Source: an uncultured Ureaplasma sp.
Lineage (GTDB): Bacteria; Bacillota_I; Bacilli_A; Mycoplasmatales; Mycoplasmoidaceae
Direction: 5' to 3'
Assembly: GCA_902782585.1 (NCBI GenBank)
Contig: CACZNK010000046.1
Coordinates: 1-19,616, forward strand
DNA length: 19,616 nt
Shown here: positions 1 to 7,126 of the stretch, piece by piece
How positions within the stretch are numbered: position 1 is the stretch's first letter
Layout of the letters: each line of letters starts with the position of its first letter
Program-made: the position numbers and the translations under genes
The notes under the pieces: model-generated
The model's input: only the letters and a program-made list of their open reading frames with translations
The model's database searches: none
Told to the model about the DNA's origin: nothing

Positions 1-83
1 GTGGACAGAAGTGGATTCGAACCACTGAAACCGTGGGTGGCTGATTTACAGTCAGCTGCGTTTGGCCGCTTCGCTATCTGTCC
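1..83 (-). tRNA. tRNA-Tyr (GTA)
   Basis: Read on the minus strand, the 7-bp acceptor stem pairs GGACAGA (83-77) with TCTGTCC (9-3). The anticodon arm is GCTGA-CTGTAAA-TCAGC with anticodon GTA at 49-47. The T arm is AGTGG-TTCGAAT-CCACT. The long variable arm makes it a type II tRNA, as expected for bacterial tRNA-Tyr. The discriminator A is at position 2 and a C at position 1, so any encoded CCA end runs off the window edge. Confidence 0.95.
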
Positions 84-84
84 A

Positions 85-106
85 TAAAAATGCTTTATAA
101 AAAGCA
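85..106 (-). terminator. Hairpin plus T-run downstream of greA
   Basis: Arms TGCTTT (91-96) and AAAGCA (101-106) form a perfect 6-bp stem with a 4-nt loop. On the minus strand the stem is followed by TTTTTA (90-85), the layout of an intrinsic terminator for greA. It lies only a few bases before the tRNA-Tyr 5' end, so it could instead be part of the tRNA leader. The stem is short and has only two G-C pairs. Confidence 0.5.
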
Positions 107-112
107 ATGTAA

Positions 113-118
113 ATTATA
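113..118 (-). promoter_or_regulatory. Candidate -10 box for tRNA-Tyr
   Basis: TATAAT on the minus strand lies between the greA stop and the tRNA gene, 29 nt before the tRNA 5' end. A start about 7 nt downstream would give a leader of about 20 nt containing the hairpin at 91-106. No -35 element is clear, and AT-rich sequence makes chance matches common. Confidence 0.4.
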
Positions 119-124
119 TATTTA

Positions 125-619
125 TTAATTTTGAATTTTTAATATCTTAACTTTGTATGGGTTATCAATATTTCTAACTTCAACTATTGATTTAACAGTC
201 TTACCTAAAATAGCTTGAGCTAATGGTGATTGGTTAGAAATCTTGTTGTTATCAGGGTCAGCCTCTACTTCACCAACAATCTCATAGGTTACTTCTTCAT
301 CATCTGATAAATCTAAAAGTTTAACTTTAGATCCAACTTTAACTTTTTCATTTTCATCATTATTTTTGTTTTCAGAGATTAATTCATAATTAGCTAAGAT
401 ATCCTTGATTTCTTGAATTCTTTTTTCAATTTCGCCCTGTTCATTTTTTGCTGCAGCATAGTCAGCATTTTCACTAAGGTCACCTTGTTCACGAGCTTCT
501 TGGATAGTTTTAATAATAGCTGGACGTTTTTCATCAATTAATTCTCTAAGTTCAGCATTAAGTCTATTTACACCTTCTTTTGTTAGAAGATTTTTTTGAT
601 TTATATTTTCATTCGCCAT
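125..619 (-). CDS. greA: Transcription elongation factor GreA
   Basis: GreA enters the RNA polymerase secondary channel and stimulates cleavage of backtracked transcripts. The 164-aa product is close to the usual ~158 aa. Residues ~10-85 form the N-terminal antiparallel coiled coil, with the tip motif GDLSENADY and its acidic residues D47 and E50. Residues ~90-164 form the FKBP-like domain, including the conserved stretch ISNQSPLAQAILGK. The ATG at 619 gives the normal N terminus. No Shine-Dalgarno is seen in front of it. The gene contains no TGA codon, stands alone on the minus strand next to tRNA-Tyr, and is divergent from the Abi-like gene. Confidence 0.97.
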   Translation of the reverse strand: MANENINQKNLLTKEGVNRLNAELRELIDEKRPAIIKTIQEAREQGDLSENADYAAAKNEQGEIEKRIQEIKDILANYELISENKNNDENEKVKVGSKVKLLDLSDDEEVTYEIVGEVEADPDNNKISNQSPLAQAILGKTVKSIVEVRNIDNPYKVKILKIQN

Positions 620-645
620 AATTTTAAAATCTTTTATACTATATC

Positions 646-651
646 ATTATA
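646..651 (-). promoter_or_regulatory. -10 box of greA
   Basis: TATAAT on the minus strand, 26 nt before the greA ATG. With initiation about 7 nt downstream the leader would be about 20 nt. No recognisable -35 box. Confidence 0.55.
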
Positions 652-680
652 AAAAACATTTTGCTAAATATTTCAAACTA

Positions 681-686
681 TATAAT
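681..686 (+). promoter_or_regulatory. -10 box of the Abi-like gene, near-leaderless
   Basis: TATAAT on the plus strand followed by exactly 12 nt and the ATG at 699. A start about 7 nt downstream leaves roughly 5 nt of leader, too short for a Shine-Dalgarno, and none is present. Confidence 0.6.
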
Positions 687-698
687 AGTTCCATAAAT

Positions 699-1613
699 AT
701 GAAAAATATTGTCAATATCAAGGATATCATTTCTAAATTAAAAATCCAAGGTCTTAAGATTGATGATAAAAAAATGTTTAATGAATATTTGCAAAGTGTT
801 AATTACAACTTGTTAATAGGTAATTTTAGTCGATTTTTTTACAATGAACAAAATCCTAGAAAATATGATAGAGATGCTTCATTTTCTCAAATTGTAGCTC
901 TTTATAATTTTGATAATGAAATATCATATAAACTACTTTATTATGTTTTTAAAATTGAAAGAAAACTTAATACATTATTGGCTTATACAATTATCAATGA
1001 ATACAAAATACAGGATCGTTGTTTGTTTAGATTAAACAATAGTATTTTGAAAAATAAAATTTTTAAAAATTATGTAATTGCAATTCCATATTGTACATAT
1101 GATAATTTTATTTATCTTTTAACAAAGTATTGTTCAACTAATGAATCAACTAAAATTTATAAGAATAAAAAAGCAACATCAATTGAAAAAATATGAAGAG
1201 ATTTACCACTTGATGTTATGTGTTTATCATGGAGTTTTTCAACAACACTTAATGTATTAATGTCATTAGATGATGATGTCATAAGCAAAATTGTTTATAA
1301 TTTTGATCCAATTATTAAATCAAACTCTAGTTTAATTGATTTTATCAAAAATGTAATTCATATAAGAAATATGATTTCACACAATTATGTTGTATTCAAT
1401 GCAGAAGTTAAATACCAATCACTTGAACTTAATAATCTATACAAAAACATTTTTAACAAAGAAGTCGAAGATATTGACTTTCAATGTTTAATTGAATTGA
1501 TTCAATACTTTACTCAAGATGATAACTTATATGATTATGTAAAAAACAAGTTTAATGAATTAAAGATTAGTGATAAATTTAAAAAAAGAATTATTTCAAA
1601 GTTTTCTAAGTAA
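699..1613 (+). CDS. Abi-like (AbiD/AbiF family) protein with HEPN-type motif
   Basis: A 304-aa protein read through one TGA (Trp) at 1194-1196. It resembles the Abi-like family first known from lactococcal phage-abortive-infection proteins. What is visible: an N-terminal helical region with NYNLLIGNFSRFF (~34-46), a central PLDVMCLSWSFSTTLNVL stretch corresponding to the family's conserved PLW..E..SFG region, and a C-terminal RNMISHN motif with R223 and H228 (Rx4H), the signature of HEPN ribonuclease domains. No signal peptide or membrane segment is seen. It stands alone between greA and cdd with its own promoter, no antitoxin-like partner and no mobile element, and its base composition matches its neighbours. 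Family membership is fairly firm; RNase activity and phage defence are inference from the motif. Confidence 0.75.
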
Positions 1614-1645
1614 CTAATTTAATTACCTAAATTAACATACAAACA

Positions 1646-1651
1646 TATAAT
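1646..1651 (+). promoter_or_regulatory. -10 box of cdd-manB, leaderless
   Basis: TATAAT with only 8 nt to the cdd ATG at 1660, which puts the expected transcription start on or next to the start codon. No Shine-Dalgarno. The 32 bases between the Abi-like stop and this box contain only a weak all-A/T inverted repeat. Confidence 0.55.
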
Positions 1652-1659
1652 ATGTTTAT

Positions 1660-2079
1660 ATGAAAAAAATAGTTGGAAGCAATAGTAGATTTAGAGAGTT
1701 AAAAGAAATAATTAAAAATTCATATTCACCATATTCAAGATTTGCAACAGCAGCAATTGTACACACTGATAGAGGTGATTTTAAAGGTGTTAATGTTGAA
1801 AATGTAAGTTTTGGTACAACAATATGCGCTGAAAGGAATGCTATTTTTAATGCCGTAACTAACAAAGCCAAAAAATTTTATAGTTTAGATTTATTATCAA
1901 ATTCACCATCTAAAGATTTAATTCCCTGTGGAATTTGCTTACAAGTTATGAGCGAATTTTTTACTCCAAATGTTGTCATAACTGTTTACAATGTAAAAGG
2001 TGAAACTAAAAAATATAAATTTAGAGATTTGATGGGTATTACTATTAAGAAAAAAATAATTTATGGCTTTAGTAAATAA
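1660..2079 (+). CDS. cdd: Cytidine deaminase
   Basis: Converts cytidine and deoxycytidine to uridine and deoxyuridine in pyrimidine salvage. The 139-aa length is typical of the small tetrameric Cys3-zinc class. The zinc and catalytic signature is CAE at residues 56-58 (C56 zinc ligand, E58 proton shuttle) and PCGIC at 89-93 (C90, C93 ligands). The substrate-binding region is GVNVENVSFG (43-52). One oddity is PCGICLQ, where many homologues have PCGxCRQ: the Arg after the last zinc ligand is Leu here. The gene overlaps the following mutase by 17 nt, consistent with translational coupling. The cdd-mutase pairing is also found in M. genitalium. Confidence 0.95.
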   Translation: MKKIVGSNSRFRELKEIIKNSYSPYSRFATAAIVHTDRGDFKGVNVENVSFGTTICAERNAIFNAVTNKAKKFYSLDLLSNSPSKDLIPCGICLQVMSEFFTPNVVITVYNVKGETKKYKFRDLMGITIKKKIIYGFSK

Positions 2080-3700
2080 AATTTATGAATCATGAAAGAA
2101 AAATAAGTTTCTTCCTAAAGATTTAAAAGATGATTTAAATAAACTTAATAAAAAAGAAATTGATGCATTTTTTGATTCTAAAAAAATGCGATTTGGTACA
2201 GCCGGTATTCGTGGGATTATGGGAGCTGGTACCCATAAGATGAATATCTTTACTTATCAACAAATGGCTGAGGGATATGCAAAATATATTATCAAATATT
2301 TTCCTAAACATCCATCAGTAGTTATTGGTCATGATAATCGAATGAATTCTGATATTTTTTCTATAACTTGTGCTAATGTATTAACTAGTTTTGGAATAAA
2401 AGTTTATCTTTTTAAAAATAATCATTTAACTCCTACTCCAATAATTTCATTTGCTATTAGGTACCTAAAAGCAAATGGTGGAATTATTATTACTGCTAGT
2501 CATAACCCTAAAGAATACAATGGATTTAAAGCTTATAACCCTGATGGTGGTCAAATCTTGCCTAATGTTGCAAATGAGATTGAAAAATTAATGCCACAAC
2601 CTGCAAGTATTTTAAGCAATATTTACATTGGCAATAAGAAACTTATTTTTGAGATTAATGATAAAATTATTGATATTTATTTTCAACAAGCTAAAAAAGC
2701 AATTGTTAAAAATAAGATTATTAATATTAAAAAGACTGAACCAATTATTTTAACTACTCATCATGGTACAGCAAGCAAGTATTTACCTAAGTTTTTAAAA
2801 ATGCTTAACTTCAATGTTTTTCCTGTAAAAGAACAATGCTTTGTAAATGATAAATTTATTAATTCTTCAAGTTCTAATCCAGAATATTTTGATTCATTTA
2901 ATCTAAGTATAAAACTTGCTAATAAATTAAAATCTAAGTTTTTAATTGGTGTTGATCCTGATGCTGATCGAATGGCTGTTATGATCAAGCATAAAAATGT
3001 TTGAAGATTGATAACTGGTAACCAAATGGGAATAATCTTTACACATTATTTACTAAATAATCGTAGATATAAACATAAACCATTTATTGTAAGTAGCTAT
3101 GTATCAACAAATTATATTGATATGATTGCTAAAAAATTTAAAACTTATGTAACACGAACTGGTACAGGATTTAAATGAATGGGTAATTATGTAAGTTTAC
3201 ATGATAGTAGTGAGAGTTTTGTTGTTGCTTTTGAAGAAGCAATAGGTGCATTATGTACCAATATTAATCGTGATAAAGATTCTTTTACTGCTAGTGCATT
3301 AGTTTTAGAAATTAATTATTTCTGTAAGCAAAAAAAAATGGATCTTATTGATTATTTAGAAAAAATTATTTTTAAAGAATATGGAATATGATTTGGTAAA
3401 ACTGATTCATTTGTAATTAAGGATTTAGATTGAAAAAATATTGTTGAAATGAAAATGAAATATTTTAAAAATTACCCTAAAAAAACTATTGGTAGTTATA
3501 AAATTAGAAAAGTTATTTTTAATAAAGTTGGTGATTGTTTAGAATGATGATTAAATGGTAAATCATGAATAAAATTTCGTAAATCAGGAACTGAACCTAA
3601 GATGAAAGTTTATTATGAGTTATATGATAAACCATTAGTTAGTCTAGAAAAAGATTATCAATCATTACATAAATTTTTTGCAAATATTATTGAAAAATAA
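2063..3700 (+). CDS. manB: Phosphohexomutase/phosphopentomutase (alpha-D-phosphohexomutase family)
   Basis: A 545-aa protein read through several TGA-Trp codons. It interconverts sugar 1- and 5/6-phosphates in the cytosol. All four family signatures are present: catalytic phosphoserine loop TASHNP (S146), metal-binding loop DPDADR (D298, D300, D302), sugar-binding loop FEEAIGA, and phosphate-binding FRKSGTEPK near the C terminus. The ATG at 2063 was chosen over the internal ATG at 2186 because the extra 41 residues (IYESWKKNKFLPKDL...) match the usual N-terminal helix; this start lies 17 nt inside cdd. Substrate (mannose, glucose or ribose/deoxyribose phosphate) cannot be told from sequence; pairing with cdd favours a pentose-phosphate role in nucleoside breakdown. 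Confidence 0.93.
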
Positions 3701-3713
3701 AATACAAAGTAAT

Positions 3714-4802
3714 TTATTTAATTTTTAACTTTATTGTGATTGCTGTTAAAATTGTAAAAAATACTCCAATATATAAACTTTGAAAATAGCATTTTCAAGT
3801 AAATAAATCAATAGTAACATTTAAAAAATTACATGCAATAATAACATTAGTTATAAATCAACATAAATATTTTTGAATTGGATAGATTCATTTGATTAAG
3901 AAAATTAAAAGTAATATTACAAAAAAGACATTGATAAAAAAATTAAATAATAATGAGTTGATGATTGCAAATAAACTTATTCCATTGTTAATTTTTGATA
4001 TAAATGGCAAAGAAATAATTGCACATAAAAAACAAATTAATATTTGATTAATAAAGAAATTTTTAATTTTATATGAAAGAACATAAATTACACAGAACGT
4101 ACATAAGTATGATAAATTAAAGCTTGTGTCATTTATTACATTAGGATAAATAATCACAGAAAATATTCCTGCACAAGCTGTTTTTGTATATGGATTTTTG
4201 TTCTTATGAAATAAATAACCAAAGATACTACTTATTAGGATTCTTGATGCACCTATTGAAAAATTTAATAAATATGTATAAAATAAAACAAAAAACAAAC
4301 TAACAATTTCACCAATAATTTTAGGCTTGGATAAAATTTTCTTGATTACTTTTTTTACAATATTTAAATGAAAACCACTAATTACAATTAAATATGCAAT
4401 TGATAAATTGCAAACCATTTTATAAATGTCATATGAATAGTTATCTTTTTTATTAAAGATAAATAAACTAATAATGCTTGATGTTTCTATGTCATATGAA
4501 TCTTTAACATAATTTATTAATTTATCTCTAATTGATAATTTAAATATACTATTAATTCAATTGGATAAATGATCGAAGCAATTAAAATCTTTAATTATCA
4601 AATTTAATCCTAAAGGGATGAAACTTAAAACGAAATATCAAATAACATGTGATATTTTCTCTTTTGTCAAATAGATATATACTATTGGTATCATATATAA
4701 AAATACAAACCAATAGCTTATTAGAAAAATTGATAAAACTATGTAAACAAAGATAAAAATTAATAAATAATCAATATTTATATTCTTCTTATATGTTCTC
4801 AC
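3714..4802 (-). CDS. ComEC/Rec2 core (competence domain) membrane protein, short form
   Basis: About 362 aa read through TGA-Trp codons, largely hydrophobic, with about ten likely membrane segments. The diagnostic stretch is AYLIVISGFHLNIV, matching the conserved SG(L/F)H motif of the ComEC competence domain that forms the DNA-uptake channel. Bacillus ComEC is about twice as long; the C-terminal metallo-beta-lactamase-like domain is absent here, as in other mycoplasma homologues. The frame is open up to the upstream gene's stop (4824-4826). I chose GTG at 4802, giving VRTYKKNINIDYLLIF before the first membrane segment; ATG at 4694 is the alternative. It converges on manB with a 13-nt gap and no visible terminator. 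DNA import is inferred; no other competence gene is in the window. Confidence 0.75.
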
Positions 4803-4823
4803 ATAAATTAAAAATGAAAAAAA

Positions 4824-5540
4824 TTATTTTTTATTGCTTTTTTTTACTTCAATTGAAGTAATTGCATTCTTATCTTTCTGTTTTTTATATGTATCAAGAA
4901 TTTGATTGGATTGTTTATTTATTTTATCAGCAGCTTGTTTTTCACTTTTAAGATCATTAATATATTGGGTTATGTATGTTGAATTTTTAACCAAATGTTT
5001 AACAATAAAATTGCAAACAAAGAATGAAATTACAAGAGAAATAATAAAAATAAACATTCTTAATAAATATCATCATGATTCATTTTCATTTCAATAATCA
5101 ATAAGGGCTGAGATAATAAATATAAATGAAGCAACCCCTGTAGATAAATTAAATGGTAATACATCTCATCAAACAAGTTTAAATAATCTTAATATAAATG
5201 TAATTAATATGCATAAAACCAACCCACTAAATAGATATATGAATAATAAAGGATTAGCAAAAGCACCTAGTGTATTATGAATAATGATGTTTGTATCTAA
5301 ACGTTTATTTAATTCTAATGTTGTTACTCCATATTTTTCATATTTAGATACTAACCAATCAATATTATTGTAAGTTACTTTACCAGATCATAAAACACCA
5401 TTTTTAGCAACAATATAATCAACATCCAATAAATCAAGTTCACCTATTAGGATTAAAATGATTAAAAAAATAATAATGGTTAATACAACCAATAATGTTA
5501 TTTTTCAAGGTTTAGTTTTAATAGAAAAATATTTAGACAT
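4824..5540 (-). CDS. Uncharacterised four-segment membrane protein
   Basis: A 238-aa product read through several TGA-Trp codons; I do not recognise its family. Likely membrane segments: ~14-35 (LLVVLTIIIFLIILILIG), ~104-126 (PLLFIYLFSGLVLCILITF), ~139-151 (VASFIFIISALI) and ~162-180 (MFIFIISLVISFFVCNFIV). The ~65 residues between the first two segments are polar and probably form one external loop; the C-terminal ~50 residues are Lys-rich and possibly coiled coil. The ATG at 5540 follows AT-rich sequence. The stop is 21 nt before the GTG of the ComEC-like gene, so the two are probably co-transcribed. A role alongside ComEC is only suggested by position. Confidence 0.8.
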
Positions 5541-5557
5541 TGTTTATAATTTCATTA

Positions 5558-5563
5558 ATTATC
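5558..5563 (-). promoter_or_regulatory. Possible -10 box for the 5540-3714 unit
   Basis: GATAAT on the minus strand, one base off TATAAT, 17 nt before the ATG at 5540. Weak evidence in AT-rich sequence, but a promoter is expected here because the region upstream is decayed. Confidence 0.3.
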
Positions 5564-5631
5564 TTATTAATATTAGTTCTAATTTAATAACATATCATTC
5601 TATTCTTTGAAGTTATTCTTATTAGAAATAT

Positions 5632-6070
5632 TATAAGAAACAAATTTTATTAATTAGTTCATTAATGTTTTCATATTTGTTAGTAACTTGAACAAAACTT
5701 GCTCCTTCTATATCACCTAGATCAGTTGTGTTGAATATATTAATGTTTTTTTGATTTTTGGTAATAAATGAAACGTAGATACCAATTTAATTTTATTACA
5801 AATTTTAAATTTGCTTTTAATAGTTTGTATTATTAATTTATTTAGTTTTTCACTTGTTTTAAAAAAACAATTGTTTATGAGACAATTGGTTTATTTTATA
5901 TTTAAACAAGTAGTATCAACATCTGAATAATATCCTTTCCTATACAATACATAAATTTTGTTTAGATATTTTATTTTTGTATAACTAGAAGTTCTATACT
6001 AACAACATTTTAATTTACATTGTTTTTATTAATTGGTATTTTTTATTTTAAAGTTACAATAAATGTTAAA
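5632..6070 (-). pseudogene. Decayed coding remnants, unidentified
   Basis: No frame stays open for long, yet protein-like segments lie on the minus strand, broken by frameshifts and stops. Near 5960-5900: KYLNKIYVLYRKGYYSDVD, then a stop. Near 5860-5720: KTSEKLNKLIIQTIKSKF, running on to a stop near 5720. About 5782-5632, in another frame: GIYVSFITKNQKNINIF then DLGDIEGASFVQVTNKYEN and a final stop near 5632. The second and third overlap, so a small frameshift would join them. The pieces look like the remains of one gene between nadD and the membrane protein. I cannot name the family. An A/T-rich spacer is the alternative. Confidence 0.4.
5864..5893. terminator. Hairpin with flanking A/T runs inside the decayed region
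   Basis: AAACAATTG (5865-5873) and CAATTGGTTT (5883-5892) pair with one mismatch around a 9-nt loop. On the minus strand the stem is followed by a run of T (TTTTTTT), like an intrinsic terminator. The core CAATTG is itself palindromic, so part of the pairing could be chance. It might mark the 3' end of the nadD transcript or of the lost gene. Confidence 0.35.
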
Positions 6071-6076
6071 TTCATA

Positions 6077-7126
6077 TTAATATTTTTCTTTAATTTCTTT
6101 ATATAGTTTACTAAATCCTTTATTTAAATTATTTTTAACTAATTTCAAATAAGCAATACGATTCGATATATCTTGTTTGGTGCGTGAAGGTTCTAATTTA
6201 TCAGCACAATAAATAATTTTTGCTAATTTTGAACAATTATTGTGTGGTAGAACATGTTCACTTATAGCATTTAATATTTCTTTATCTGTAACATTAAAAT
6301 GTTTGCTTGCATATACTGCTGAAGCTATTCCATGTAAAGTGTGAATAGTAGGATAATAGTTTTTATCATAGTGTTTTATTAATTTTAATGTTTTATGTTT
6401 GCTAAATTCTTTAGCAATATCATGATACATAGCAGCATAATATACTTTAGTTAAATTTGGATACTTAATAGCCTTTGCTATTTGTAATGCTGTATCTTTA
6501 ACTCTTAATGTATGTAAATATCTAGATTTACTCATCATATTTTTAATTTGAATATTTACATACATTTTATGTTCTTTAATGTAATTAAGAATTTTTTTGT
6601 CCAAATATTTTTTATTAGGTTCAATTCTTAATTCTTGACTTGAAATTTCAATTGGTTTCATATTGATGACAATAAAGTATTTATCATTTGTTCTAACTTG
6701 TTTACTTGTTCTATTACCAACAATTACATTAACATTTTTAATTATGTAGTTTCAGTTCTTTCATTTTTTAAAATCATAGAAATGATCTGAACCAATTAGT
6801 AAATATAAATTAGATTTAGGAAATTGAGTTTTAAAATATTTAATAGTCTTATATGTATAAGAAACTTGATTTTTAAATGTTTTAATTTCTCAATCACTAA
6901 TAATTACATTTTTAATTTTCCCGAAGGCAATTTTACACATTTCTAATCGGTTTTTAGAAAGTGAAAAATTATTATGATTTTTTAATGGTGGAATTGAATT
7001 AGGAATAATATAAATTTTATTTGGTTTAATTTTTTTAATTGCTTGCTTTAATAAATAAGTATGACCTGTATGAACAGGATCAAAACAACCACCATAAATT
7101 AAAATTCTTGCATTTTTACTTGTCAT
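6077..7126 (-). CDS. nadD: Bifunctional NadD-YqeK: nicotinate-nucleotide adenylyltransferase fused to HD hydrolase
   Basis: A 349-aa protein read through TGA-Trp codons, made of two domains. NadD (~1-165) adenylates nicotinate mononucleotide in NAD synthesis: GGCFDPVHTGH holds the HxGH nucleotidyltransferase motif (19-22), with GSDHFYDFKKW and ISSQELR as the other family motifs. The YqeK-type HD domain (~185-349) has H205, the HD pair at 235-236 (MYHDIAKE), then HTLHG, SEHVLPH and the late Asp in YCADKLEP; YqeK enzymes hydrolyse diadenosine tetraphosphate. This fusion is known in mycoplasmas. ATG at 7126 gives the usual short lead into the beta strand; ATG 7129 or TTG 7141 are possible. The start overlaps the parC end by 11 nt, so coupling to parC is likely. 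Confidence 0.93.

Noticed and set aside
699..1613. Abi-like gene as two separate genes or a pseudogene
   Set aside because: The only break is a TGA, read as Trp in this genome, and the frame and family conservation continue across it.
1614..1645. AATTTA...TAAATT inverted repeat as a terminator of the Abi-like gene
   Set aside because: All A/T, short, and without a following T-run; expected by chance here.
1656..1871. Minus-strand frame opposite cdd
   Set aside because: It lies wholly within the plus-strand cytidine deaminase, which carries clear zinc motifs; a shadow frame.
4906..5097. Plus-strand 63-aa frame
   Set aside because: Antisense to the membrane protein gene at 4824-5540, with no start signal or motif.
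5900..5960. SDVDTTCLN as a decayed HAD motif (DxDGT)
   Set aside because: Only a few residues agree and the Gly is missing; no other HAD motif could be found in the remnants.
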